Shown: in pieces, positions 8,451-17,038 of the stretch
How the letters are laid out: the number at the start of each line of letters is the position of its first letter
Numbering within the stretch: position 1 is the stretch's first letter
From: Hallerella sp963656065
GTDB taxonomy: Bacteria; Fibrobacterota; Fibrobacteria; Fibrobacterales; Fibrobacteraceae
DNA length: 64,000 bases
Direction of reading: 5' to 3'
NCBI GenBank assembly: GCA_963656065.1
Contig: CAVKGV010000009.1
Location: 43,177 to 107,176 of the forward strand
Program-made: the position numbers and the translations under genes
The notes under the pieces: model-generated
The model's input: only the letters and a program-made list of their open reading frames with translations
Told to the model about the DNA's origin: nothing
The model's database searches: none

Positions 8451-10298
8451 TTATGGAACGAGAATTTTCTGCTGCTGGGTTCCTGAACGATTTTGGATGC
8501 GGACAAGATAAATGCCTTGGGAAAGTTTCGAAAGATTTGCCGTATGCGTTCCCGCCGAAAGGTTCTCGCCGATGGTCAGGATGCGCTTTCCCGACAGCGA
8601 GTAGAGGGAAACCCGGGATGCTTTTTGCAGCGTGAACTGGAGCGTTTTTCCCCGCTGGACAATTTGGACGCTTTGTTTGTGATTCTTCGGAGCGAGCTTT
8701 ACGGAGACGTTTTCCCAGCCCGGCATGGATTCGAGCGAAAGAATCCGGCTGTCGGAGAGGTTCTTCTGCCAGACGGAATTGTCGGTCTGGTTGAGGAATC
8801 CGCTACTCCACGTGTTGTACCACGGCATCCAGAAACTCCAGACGGCGTTGTCGTCAAACGTGCTGTCAACGTCGGGAATCGGGCCGTTTTCGGTCAGGGC
8901 GAGTATCTTGTGCGAACCGATTTCATCGATGATTTTGTTGTAGTAGTTGACATTTGACTGGTTGTCGCCCGAATTGTTGTAAATATCGACTCCAACGATA
9001 TCGACGTAATCGTCTCCGGGATACCATTCCGGATTCAGGGCGTTGTAATCGTAGCCGAGTTGCGGGTCGCGTTCGATGTTCCAGATCCACAGGGCGTTTT
9101 TCACGCCGTTTACGTTGACCATCCGGTCATAGACCAGCTTGTAGAGTTGCTTGTAGCAATCCGGTCCGGCGACGCCCCACCAGAACCATCCGCCGGCGGC
9201 TTCGTGGAGCGGTCTCCAGAGAATGGCGACGCCCGAATCCTGCAAATCGAGGAAGCGTTTTGAAATTTTATCGACATCGGCCATGATAAGCTGGTAGGTT
9301 TCCGATGCGGTGTTGACTTCTTCGCACTTGTCGCCGCTAAACGCCTTTGTATAGTTGAAACACGTGTTGTCGGACGAGCTTGCGATGACGCCGTCCGTGC
9401 AACTTTCGTTTTTGAACCCTTGGCTTTTGGTGTAGAAAACAGTATCGGTTCCGACTTTCCAGTGCCACGTAAATGCCGGGACTCCGCCCATGTTCCACAG
9501 CTCCCTTGCCATGCGGATGTTGTTGTCCGTGTAGCCGCTGAACCAGCCTTCGTCGGAATGTCCTCCCGTCGCAAACAGCATGTCGAATCCGCCGAGTGCG
9601 GGGTAGTGGCCCGAACGTTTGTAGAACTCGGAAATGTCTTCCTGGCCCTTCCAGGTCGTTTTTTCATCGGAAACGCTGCAGCTGTCGCTTGGCACGCAGG
9701 ATGTGATGAGGTAGCTGTCTTCGAGGGTCGCTCCGTAGTGGTAGTTGAAGGCGTTGTCGCCAATCATCATGCCGCTGAGCGTTTTCTTTCCGAAATTTTC
9801 GGTAAGGAAGTTTTTCAGCTTGTAGGCGCTTTCGGTGGCGCCGGGAGTCACGGGCTTTGCGTCGAGCGAGAATACGATTTCCGGATGCGGATCGACTTCG
9901 AGATAGTCGATGTTTAGTTGTCCGCCGGAAACCTGGACCGTGTTTTCTCCGACATTGAATTTTGCCGATGCCTTGAGCGTGTAATGCGTGTAGGCGCTGT
10001 CGGGGGAATTGGTGAGGGTCGAGGATAGCTGCTTGCCGTTTACGGAAATGCTTGTGTTGAACCAGTCGTATTGCCTGACGGAAACGGGGATAGTCAAGTC
10101 GTAGATTCCGGCTTGTTCTGCCGAGACGATAAAGCTGAGCCCGTTTGCGTTGACGCATTTTCCGCCGGAACAGGCCGAGCTGTCGATGACGGTTGCGCTC
10201 TCGGGAAGGCTTTGGTTTTCGGCTTCGTAGCGCGTTTCGGCATGGGCGGTTGCAAACAGTGCAAGACCGGCACAAGCGGCAAGAGATATTTTAAGCAT
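8451..10298 (-). CDS. Secreted beta-mannanase, CBM35-like domain plus GH26
   Basis: A 615-residue exported protein. The signal peptide covers residues 1-20 (cleavage near AHA). A CBM35-like module (about 23-137) begins with the typical YEAEN segment and ends in IDYLEVD. The GH26 barrel spans about 150-520. Its acid/base E366 lies in LWRPLHEAAGGWFWWG and its nucleophile E470 in ALTENGPIP, the classic GH26 motifs. The last 80 residues form a sorting-type domain (LSKLSQGIYLVRIQN). It should cut beta-1,4-mannan or galactomannan outside the cell. The start at 10298 is chosen over 10319 because AAAGGAG sits five nt upstream. Confidence 0.93.
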   Translation of the reverse strand: MLKISLAACAGLALFATAHAETRYEAENQSLPESATVIDSSACSGGKCVNANGLSFIVSAEQAGIYDLTIPVSVRQYDWFNTSISVNGKQLSSTLTNSPDSAYTHYTLKASAKFNVGENTVQVSGGQLNIDYLEVDPHPEIVFSLDAKPVTPGATESAYKLKNFLTENFGKKTLSGMMIGDNAFNYHYGATLEDSYLITSCVPSDSCSVSDEKTTWKGQEDISEFYKRSGHYPALGGFDMLFATGGHSDEGWFSGYTDNNIRMARELWNMGGVPAFTWHWKVGTDTVFYTKSQGFKNESCTDGVIASSSDNTCFNYTKAFSGDKCEEVNTASETYQLIMADVDKISKRFLDLQDSGVAILWRPLHEAAGGWFWWGVAGPDCYKQLYKLVYDRMVNVNGVKNALWIWNIERDPQLGYDYNALNPEWYPGDDYVDIVGVDIYNNSGDNQSNVNYYNKIIDEIGSHKILALTENGPIPDVDSTFDDNAVWSFWMPWYNTWSSGFLNQTDNSVWQKNLSDSRILSLESMPGWENVSVKLAPKNHKQSVQIVQRGKTLQFTLQKASRVSLYSLSGKRILTIGENLSAGTHTANLSKLSQGIYLVRIQNRSGTQQQKILVP

Positions 10299-10454
10299 GA
10301 ACACTCCTTTCTGATTCATCCTTAATCTATTTTCAAATGGATTTTTTTGGACGAAAACGCCAGGATTTTTTTTGAAAAAACATCTATCGGGAATATCTAT
10401 GTAGGCTTTTCCGAAATATTTGAATTTTTTTTTGAAAAAAAATACACAAAAAAA

Positions 10455-10476
10455 GAGCGCTTTGCGGAAAGCGCCC
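10455..10476 (-). terminator. Rho-independent terminator of the second GH26 gene
   Basis: The stem GCGCTTT/AAAGCGC (10457-10463 with 10468-10474) has loop GCGG. On the minus strand it is followed by seven or more T. It separates the two GH26 genes into distinct transcripts. Confidence 0.9.
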
Positions 10477-10497
10477 TTTGTAAAATTTTTTGGAAAG

Positions 10498-12435
10498 CTA
10501 GTGGAGGCGGAGAGCCTTTGATGTAGCGAATCCGTTGCCCTTGACGCGGACGATGTAATTTCCTCTTGAGAGATTTTCGAGGGAGAAATTCTGGATCCCG
10601 GCGGAAAGGCTTCCCTGCGAGAGATTCTTTACCAGGTGACCGGTTGCGTCAAAGAGGGCGATGCTCGTCTTGCCGGACTTGGGAATCGCGATGGAAAGCG
10701 TTCCGTTCTGGAGCGACATCTGGAGCTTGGAATTCGAAGCCTTGGCGAAAATCGCTGTTGACGTTTTTCCCATACCGATGACTTCGGCGACAAAGAGGTT
10801 CTTCGGCTGATCAACCTTGAAGCTCTTTTTCGTGTCGTCAAAGTTTTCGAACACCGTGCTTCCGATTTGGACGTTGTCGAAGAAAATCGTTCCCGCGTAA
10901 TTTTCACCCGAAATTTCGATATAGATTTTCGAAATGTTGCTCATGAAATTCGTGTAATCGCTTCCCGTGAGAACGGTTTCACCCATCGCCGTCGTAGAGA
11001 GGTCGATTTCGCAGACTGTGGAATCGCCTGCGTTGATCCAGCAACCGTCCGGCTGGGCCCAGGCCCAATCGGTGGATGCGTTCCCGAGGAATGCGACTGT
11101 AAACCAGATGCCGGAGAGCTTATTCGAATTGAAAACGGTTAGACTGATGTGGTTTTCAGCAGACAGGTCATAGCTTCCGTCTCCGATGATGACGTTGCCC
11201 CGTGCGGTATCGCCTGCCGGCGTGTCGAATGTGACGCGCAACCATCCGTTTGTCGCCGTGTCGCCCGGATAGATTTCTTCAATGACGCGAGCCGTGTCCA
11301 GGTCCTTGAGTTCGTAGCCGACTTCACAGGAGGCAACCGGTGTGTCTGAAATCGTGTAATTGTCCCAGCCGGGCATTTCGCTGAGCGTAATCGTGCACGG
11401 GCTTTCCATGTTCGCTTTCCAAACTGCGCTTACGGTCTGGTTCAGGAAATTTCCGTCCCATGTCTGGTACCACGGCATCCACCAGGACCAGCGGCTGTTG
11501 TTTTCCGCCATGACGGAGAGGTCGGGAATCGGGCCGTTTTCGGAAATGGCGAAAATCTTGTCCGAACCGAAATTTTTTTCCAGATCCGTGCGCGCGGAAA
11601 GGAACTTGGAGGAATAGTCGTAGGCTTCGTAGATGTCGAGGCTGATGATGTCGTAATAGGATTTGCCCGGATTCCAGTCGGTGTCGGTTGCATATTCGGG
11701 GTTCCATACCCAGACCAGGTTTTTCACGCCTTTGGCATTCATTTCTTCATAGATGAGTTTATACAGGGCCTGGAAAGCGGCTCCGCCGCGGGTTCCCCAC
11801 CAGAACCATTTGCCGGAAGCTTCATGCACCGGACGGAAAATGGCAGCGACTCCGGCTTGCTGGAGTTCCAGGAAGTAGGCGGCGATTTCGTCAATGTCGC
11901 TCTTCAGCTGGCTGTAAGTGGTGGAGTTCTCGTCCCATGTGCAGTTCGCCGTGCAGCTCGGGTCGGTGAATCCTTGCGTGAAATCGAATGTTGTATAAGG
12001 ATCGCCGGAACCGGCTACGTAAAAGGCATCGACCTGGTCGCTCGGGTCTTTCCAGTGCCAGGTGAAAGCCGGGATGCCGCCTTCCGTCCAAAGGTCCTTT
12101 GCCGCATCGATGATGTATTGCGTGTATTGTTGATACCAGTTGTCGTTAGCCTTGACGCCGGTAGCGAAGAGAAAGTCCAAGCCGACGAGAGCGGGATATT
12201 TTCCGGTGTGGACATAGAAGGAATCGACATCGGGCAGGGATTTGAACGTCGCCGTATTCACGTCTCCCGTCTGGATCCCGGCAACGGTCTTTACTCCGTA
12301 ATTGACCGCCAGAAAGTTGTAGAGCTTTTGCGCGGATTCCGTGGCGCCTTCGGTTACCGGGCTGTAGCTGACTCCGGCGAAGATGCTTGCGCTTGCAAGT
12401 CCAAGGACCGCCAGCGATTTAGAAAAAAGGTTCAT
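10498..12435 (-). CDS. Secreted beta-mannanase, GH26 plus CBM-like domain
   Basis: A 645-residue exported paralogue of the neighbouring mannanase with the modules in a different order. The signal peptide (about 1-21) leads directly into the GH26 barrel (about 25-365), with acid/base E205 in FRPVHEASGKWFWWG and nucleophile E299 in ISENGPIP. A jelly-roll CBM-like domain follows (about 375-540), similar in layout to that of the GH5 enzyme, then a C-terminal sorting-type domain (about 565-645, ENLSRGNYIVRVKG). The ATG at 12435 has GAGGAG five nt upstream and is preferred to a GTG at 12441. A TATATT box lies about 30 nt upstream. Confidence 0.93.
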   Translation of the reverse strand: MNLFSKSLAVLGLASASIFAGVSYSPVTEGATESAQKLYNFLAVNYGVKTVAGIQTGDVNTATFKSLPDVDSFYVHTGKYPALVGLDFLFATGVKANDNWYQQYTQYIIDAAKDLWTEGGIPAFTWHWKDPSDQVDAFYVAGSGDPYTTFDFTQGFTDPSCTANCTWDENSTTYSQLKSDIDEIAAYFLELQQAGVAAIFRPVHEASGKWFWWGTRGGAAFQALYKLIYEEMNAKGVKNLVWVWNPEYATDTDWNPGKSYYDIISLDIYEAYDYSSKFLSARTDLEKNFGSDKIFAISENGPIPDLSVMAENNSRWSWWMPWYQTWDGNFLNQTVSAVWKANMESPCTITLSEMPGWDNYTISDTPVASCEVGYELKDLDTARVIEEIYPGDTATNGWLRVTFDTPAGDTARGNVIIGDGSYDLSAENHISLTVFNSNKLSGIWFTVAFLGNASTDWAWAQPDGCWINAGDSTVCEIDLSTTAMGETVLTGSDYTNFMSNISKIYIEISGENYAGTIFFDNVQIGSTVFENFDDTKKSFKVDQPKNLFVAEVIGMGKTSTAIFAKASNSKLQMSLQNGTLSIAIPKSGKTSIALFDATGHLVKNLSQGSLSAGIQNFSLENLSRGNYIVRVKGNGFATSKALRLH

Positions 12436-12616
12436 AGACACTCCTCGTTTTTGTGATTGGGATAATATAGGAATTAGGAGTGAATGATTCAGCGCTTAGT
12501 CGGGTTTCAGAGCTTTGTTGATAGAACTTAGAGCTTAGAATCGTGGACATTTAAGTTTGCGGGAATCAGGAATTAAACGTTCGCACGTCTAGGCTTTTGT
12601 CGCGGTGCGACTAGGT

Positions 12617-12873
12617 CGGCTTCCCGGCGAGGGGCAAGGTACCTCCTTCCTTGCAACCACCCTGTCATTCTGGAGGCTGAAAGCCGATAGAATCAGCCAC
12701 GCTTTTTTTCAGAGATTTCGGCTTGTCGTCATTCTGGAACTCCCGAAGGGAGTGATAGAATCAGTTCTCAGCTCTGGACCTGGATCCTATCGGTCGCGGA
12801 TCTCCCTCCAGGATGACAGAAGAGCGTTCATGCCCGCCGTCATTCCACTCTCCACTCTCAACACTCCACTCTA
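12617..12873. repeat. Intergenic structured repeat cluster 2
   Basis: The 475-nt gap 12436-12910 holds no gene. It contains, in order, a G/C-rich companion module (12617-12660, whose reverse complement reappears at 20491-20565), A-type hairpin units at 12664-12694 (stem GGCT/AGCC) and 12728-12762 (stem ACTCCC/GGGAGT), a B-type unit at 12782-12817, and a tail with CCACTCT-like simple repeats (to 12873). Both A-type stems are perfect around a GAA loop, and the outer ATTCT/AGAAT arms also pair. Confidence 0.88.
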
Positions 12874-12910
12874 AACGTTGATTTGACTGTCAGCAAACTG
12901 TCTTGAATCG

Positions 12911-14011
12911 TCACACGTTGAAGAGGTAATACATGATGTCGCCATCTTGGACGATGTATTCCTTGCCTTCGGTCCGGACAACGCCGGCTTCCTTTGCCGC
13001 ATTCCAGGAACCGTATTTGCGGAAGTCGTCGAAGCTGAGCGTTTCGGCACGGATAAAACCTTTTTCAAAATCCGAGTGGATGACTCCGGCGCATTGGGGA
13101 GCCTTGGAGCCGGCGGTAAATGTCCATGCGCGGCATTCCTTTTCGCCGGCGGTAAAGAAAGTGTGCAGGCCGAGTATCCGGTAGCCTTCGCGGACGACGG
13201 AATCGAGCCCGGATTCTTTCATGCCGAGTTCTTTCAAAAATTCCGCCTTGTCCGCGGGTTCCATCTTGGAAAGTTCCTCTTCGATTTTTCCGCTGATGAC
13301 AACGACGGATGCGCCTTGCTTCTTCGCAAATTCTTCAAGCTGCGAAACGTATTGGTTGCCCTTTCCCAAATCTTCTTCGCGGATGTTCGCGCAATAGAAA
13401 AGCGGCTTCGCGGTGAGGAGCGCCAGGTCCTGTACGATTGCATCGAGAGCGTCGCCGTTCTTCCCGATGAATTCTCTCGCGCTTTTTCCTGCTTCGAGAC
13501 CTTTTTTCAGGATTTCGCAGGCTTCGACATTTTCCTTCGCCTTGGCGTTTCCTGTCCGGGCTGCCTTGTTTTCGTTGGCGAATCGCTTCTCGACCGAGTC
13601 GAGGTCTTTCAGGATCAGTTCCGTTTCGATGATGTCGATGTCGCGGACCGGATCGACGGTTCCGAGTACATGCGTGATGTCGTCGTCGTCAAAGCAGCGG
13701 ACCACTTCCATGATGGCGTTGCATTCGCGGATATGCGTGAGAAACTGGTTGCCGAGACCTTCGCCCTTGCTTGCGCCCTTGACAAGCCCGGCGATATCGA
13801 CAAATTCCGTCACGGCGGGAACGATGGATTTGGGGTGATAGACTTTGACCAGCTCGTTCAGGCGGTCGTCGGGAACGCTCACCATGCCGACGTTCGGTTC
13901 TATTGTGCAGAACGGGTAGTTGGCGGCTTCTGCGCCGGCGTTTGTGATGGCGTTAAAGATCGTACTTTTGCCGACGTTCGGGAGGCCGACGATTCCGCAT
14001 TTAAGACTCAT
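12911..14011 (-). CDS. ychF: Ribosome-binding redox-regulated ATPase YchF
   Basis: A 366-residue Obg-family P-loop protein that hydrolyses ATP and binds ribosomes. The P-loop GLPNVGKST is at the N-terminus, followed by the NYPFCTIEPNVG switch segment. A coiled-coil insertion (about 130-200) and the C-terminal TGS domain (about 280-366, ending IVQDGDIMYYLFNV) complete the family layout. The start at 14011 has AGGAG six nt upstream and gives the usual 363-366 residues. An upstream in-frame start at 14047 would add an unsupported extension. It is divergent from a lipoprotein gene, with 45 nt between their start codons. Confidence 0.97.
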   Translation of the reverse strand: MSLKCGIVGLPNVGKSTIFNAITNAGAEAANYPFCTIEPNVGMVSVPDDRLNELVKVYHPKSIVPAVTEFVDIAGLVKGASKGEGLGNQFLTHIRECNAIMEVVRCFDDDDITHVLGTVDPVRDIDIIETELILKDLDSVEKRFANENKAARTGNAKAKENVEACEILKKGLEAGKSAREFIGKNGDALDAIVQDLALLTAKPLFYCANIREEDLGKGNQYVSQLEEFAKKQGASVVVISGKIEEELSKMEPADKAEFLKELGMKESGLDSVVREGYRILGLHTFFTAGEKECRAWTFTAGSKAPQCAGVIHSDFEKGFIRAETLSFDDFRKYGSWNAAKEAGVVRTEGKEYIVQDGDIMYYLFNV

Positions 14012-14056
14012 GCTGAACTCCTTGCTAATCGCGCGCAAATTTAGCATTTTTGGAGT

Positions 14057-14893
14057 ATGATGATTTTAAAAGCTTGGAAGGTTGCCGTCTTGCTTTCGCT
14101 CTTTACGCTTGTTTCCTGTGCCGGGAACCGGTCTGCGGAAAATCCGGCGGGAGATTCGGCGTGCGCGGAATGCGGCGAACAGGGCGAAATGGAACTGGAA
14201 ATTTCGGACGAAAAAGGCTTTGCCGAGCTGAATCCGAAGCTTCCGGAACTGGAGAAAGCTTCCGCAGTCATAGGGAGCTTTCCCGCTTTGCGGATTGTGG
14301 CGGAATGTCCCGAAGAGAATAAAATTTGTCACAGCTTTAGCGAAGACGCCATCGATTTTGACCTTGCGCATTTTGAGGATTCCCTCATCGAAAGGCGTTT
14401 CCTGGAGATGCGCCACGAGCAGATGCTGGAAGGTTTGCGGATTCCCGAAGCGGATTCTTCTTGGATAAGGGATGCGCTAAAAAAAATGCTCGGACAAGAA
14501 TTTGCGGATGGGAAAAAACTTTCGGATGTTTCTCCGTGGGAATCTCGGGCTGATTCCGTCACCGCATATTCCGTTTTTGACCGGGATATTCCCCAGCCTC
14601 TTCGCGAGGAACTTTTTAAAATTTCCCGCCGTTACAATGTCCGTTACTTGACTTTTCCCGTTACCGTCCATGTGAAAATTTTGCCGAAGATTGGAAAAAG
14701 CGGCGGCTTTGCGTGGAAATCGCTGTGGATTTTGTGGGATGCTCGTCTCGGAAAGCCGATGCTTTTAAGCTATCATGAATTTACGGCGAAGACAAAAAGC
14801 CGGGTCGCGCCCGAGCGTGGCTGGGCGGCTCCCTTTGCGGAACGTCTTGCGAAGGAACTGTACCTAGATCCCGGGACCGTGGAAAACCATTAG
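14057..14893 (+). CDS. Predicted lipoprotein of unknown function
   Basis: A 278-residue protein with a clear type II signal: a hydrophobic core (about 8-19) leads to lipobox LVSC, then AGN. A Cys-rich patch follows (about 30-45, CAECGE). The mature protein is acidic and helical up to about residue 180 and beta-rich after that (a TFPVTVHVKILP strand, WKSLWILWDARLG). I recognise no family. The late part could be a lipoprotein beta-sandwich. GGAG precedes tandem ATG codons at 14057 and 14060, and either could be used. Its 3' end overlaps the convergent GH8 gene by 4 nt. Confidence 0.75.
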   Translation: MMILKAWKVAVLLSLFTLVSCAGNRSAENPAGDSACAECGEQGEMELEISDEKGFAELNPKLPELEKASAVIGSFPALRIVAECPEENKICHSFSEDAIDFDLAHFEDSLIERRFLEMRHEQMLEGLRIPEADSSWIRDALKKMLGQEFADGKKLSDVSPWESRADSVTAYSVFDRDIPQPLREELFKISRRYNVRYLTFPVTVHVKILPKIGKSGGFAWKSLWILWDARLGKPMLLSYHEFTAKTKSRVAPERGWAAPFAERLAKELYLDPGTVENH

Positions 14894-16068
14894 GGAAAAA
14901 TATTTTCCGAAATTTTACCGCTTAGGGCGATAAGACTTAGCAGATAAAGTAATCCGTCGTAATATCGCCATTTTCCGGTGGGAACCGGCGTGTCCCAGAA
15001 TGCCGTTAGAAATGGACGGGACAGCTCGGCGTCTTCCGGATTTGCCAAGTCAAGCGCACTTGTTGCCGCCGCGTTCATCGCGATGAGTCCCGGAGTAATC
15101 GGTCGGGCTGTTGTCGGATAGGCGGAACCGTCGATACGGTAATCCGCAAGATTTGGCTTGTGGGAACGAAAAAAACGGAGAAGTTTGCGGATGGAATTTT
15201 GCTCGAAGGCTCGGGCTTTTTTGCGTTCACTTTCGCAAATACCAGAAATTTCCCAGTTGAAATCTACCGCAAGGTTCAAAACGACGCGCCATGCGTCTCC
15301 GCTAAAACATTCGCTTGCCGGGAAAAAATCGGTGTGCTTCGGGGAACCGTCAAATTCCGCATAGTCGGGGAAGAGCCCCGTTTCGGGGTGAGAGGCGCGC
15401 ATGAGAAAGCCGAGACTCTCTCGATAGACGTTTTCCCAGAAAGGATCTTTGGATTCCTTGGCGAAAAGTCGGTAGAAGGCGAGCGTGTGGTAGCTCGGAT
15501 CGGTAAACTCGTTTCCCTTGACGGGGGAAAATCGGACCAGAAAATTTTTGGGGTGAAACATTGCCTGGAGATTTTCCGACGGCTTTTTGTGCGCCATCTG
15601 CCTGAGGAGGGAAGAGGCTTCGCGTTTGTATTCCGGTCGTTTGAATTTCTGGGCGGCAATAAGGAGGGCCGCGGCAAAATATTCTTCACCGTCGGGAGCA
15701 GCTCCGGGATCCATCTTGTAAAATTCTTTCGGGTTTTGGCGGATTCCGACTTGCCAGGCGAAGTAGGGGGAAAATTTCCCGTGTGAGTTCTTCAAAAATT
15801 TTTTTGAAAAATCCCAGAGCGATTGAAACAGCGGCTCCATGCCGAGCTCCGCGGCGATGAACATCCCGTAGCTCATGCCTTCGCTGCGAATGTCCGAGTG
15901 CCCGATATCGACGATGTAGCGGAGCTGACCGAAATCAAAGCAGACTCGTTCGCTTTCCTTGTCGCCGAGAAAAAGACTGCGGAAACATTCCCGGATTTTA
16001 GACTGGACTTCCGTTTCGCTTTTGCCGATAATCCGGAACGGACTTTTGAAATCTTCCGAAAAATTCAC
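14890..16068 (-). CDS. GH8 reducing-end-xylose-releasing exo-oligoxylanase-like enzyme
   Basis: A 392-residue family GH8 enzyme without a signal peptide, so presumably cytoplasmic. The acid E63 lies in SEGMSYGM, a conserved aspartate D126 in APDGEEYFAAAL, and the likely base D258 in FSGDAWRV. PSYHTLAFY and FPDYAEFDG match the Rex8A type, which trims xylose from the reducing end of short xylo-oligosaccharides. The GTG at 16068 is chosen because it overlaps the HAD stop as GTGA and gives the family length of about 390. Upstream in-frame codons merely read through the HAD gene. It is the last gene of a five-gene overlapping operon. Confidence 0.9.
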   Translation of the reverse strand: MNFSEDFKSPFRIIGKSETEVQSKIRECFRSLFLGDKESERVCFDFGQLRYIVDIGHSDIRSEGMSYGMFIAAELGMEPLFQSLWDFSKKFLKNSHGKFSPYFAWQVGIRQNPKEFYKMDPGAAPDGEEYFAAALLIAAQKFKRPEYKREASSLLRQMAHKKPSENLQAMFHPKNFLVRFSPVKGNEFTDPSYHTLAFYRLFAKESKDPFWENVYRESLGFLMRASHPETGLFPDYAEFDGSPKHTDFFPASECFSGDAWRVVLNLAVDFNWEISGICESERKKARAFEQNSIRKLLRFFRSHKPNLADYRIDGSAYPTTARPITPGLIAMNAAATSALDLANPEDAELSRPFLTAFWDTPVPTGKWRYYDGLLYLLSLIALSGKISENIFP

Positions 16069-16727
16069 CGGATGTCCTCTTTCAATGTTTCGAACAGGGA
16101 ATCTCCGTTTTGAAAGAGCCTCGTTCGCATTCCGACCGAAGCGGCTCCGTGGATGTCGCGCTCGGGATCGTCTCCGACGAACAAAGTCGTTTCCGGTTTT
16201 GTTCCGAGTTTTTCCAGGGCAATTTCGAAAATTCGCGGATCGGGCTTTTTGACGTGAAATTCGCCCGAAACAATCACGGCATCGAGCATTTTCAGGAGAC
16301 CGTTTTTGCGCAGGACTTTCCGCACATGGGGAGCGTGTTGAAAATTTGAAATAATGCCCACCTTGATGCCCTTTCCTTTCAAGGATTGCAGCAAGGGTTT
16401 CGTTTCCGGATGGATAGGAATAAAGCGCTGCCAACGGTTCATCGATGTGGCGGCGGTATGCCGGATCCAATTTTCACCAGGATCTTTTCCGTAGAGCTCC
16501 GCGAGATGGCTTAGACGGATTTCGTATTCTGTGTAGCGTTCCTCTTCCGAAATTTGTTCCGAGAAAAAATGCCTGCACCTTTTTGCGACCTGTGCCGCTG
16601 TCGTAGAAACGCCGAGACTTTTCAACGCTTGCGCAAGATCTTCATGCCAGATGGAAAACGCCTTGGACATGTTGCCGTAGGTGAAGAGTGTCCCATACAG
16701 GTCAAAAAGGATGCCGGCGATTTCCAT
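16065..16727 (-). CDS. HAD-superfamily hydrolase
   Basis: A 220-residue cytoplasmic phosphatase-type protein. Motif I is FDLYGTLF with nucleophile D9. The usual second aspartate is replaced by tyrosine, as in many dehalogenase-like members. Motif II is the S in IISNFQHAP. Motif III is the lysine in KKPDPRIFEIAL, and motif IV is VGDDPERDIHGA. A helical cap lies at about 16-90. The substrate cannot be predicted. The gene lies 8 nt after the Dabb gene and overlaps the GH8 start by 4 nt, so a sugar-phosphate substrate is conceivable but unproven. Confidence 0.88.
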   Translation of the reverse strand: MEIAGILFDLYGTLFTYGNMSKAFSIWHEDLAQALKSLGVSTTAAQVAKRCRHFFSEQISEEERYTEYEIRLSHLAELYGKDPGENWIRHTAATSMNRWQRFIPIHPETKPLLQSLKGKGIKVGIISNFQHAPHVRKVLRKNGLLKMLDAVIVSGEFHVKKPDPRIFEIALEKLGTKPETTLFVGDDPERDIHGAASVGMRTRLFQNGDSLFETLKEDIR

Positions 16728-16735
16728 TTTGGATT

Positions 16736-17038
16736 CTAGACTTCGTAATCGATGACGGCGCGGTCTGTCGAAACCTTGCCGATGAACTGCTTGATTTCTA
16801 CGTGGGCGGGAAAATCCTGGTAAAAGTCGAGATCGTCTTTCGTCGCAAATGCCGTAACGAGTCCTATGTCCCAGGCGGCGGCGCTGCGGTTGAAATCGAC
16901 GCCGGATTCGATGGAAAGCAGTCCGGGAACTTTGCCGTCGAGCGTTTTGAAAAGTTCGACGATTTTCTTTCCGTTTTCATCGGCGGATGCGCCTTCGGCT
17001 TCTTTCTTGAGTTTCCAGAGAACGATGTGCTTAATCAT
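16736..17038 (-). CDS. Dabb (stress-responsive alpha/beta-barrel) domain protein
   Basis: A 100-residue single-domain protein matching the dimeric alpha/beta-barrel family. It has the N-terminal MIKHIVLWKLK strand, the middle GVDFNRSAAAWDIGLVTAF strands, and the DLDFYQDFPAHVEIKQF helix with its conserved HxE-type region. Biochemical roles in this family vary (cyclases, stress proteins, unknown), so no reaction is assigned. Its start overlaps the glycosyltransferase stop by 8 nt, indicating translational coupling within the operon. Confidence 0.85.
   Translation of the reverse strand: MIKHIVLWKLKKEAEGASADENGKKIVELFKTLDGKVPGLLSIESGVDFNRSAAAWDIGLVTAFATKDDLDFYQDFPAHVEIKQFIGKVSTDRAVIDYEV

Noticed and set aside
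16069..16470. N-terminal extension of the GH8 frame
   Set aside because: It is the antisense-free alternative frame of the HAD gene and reads as arginine-rich noise. The GTGA overlap start gives the family length.
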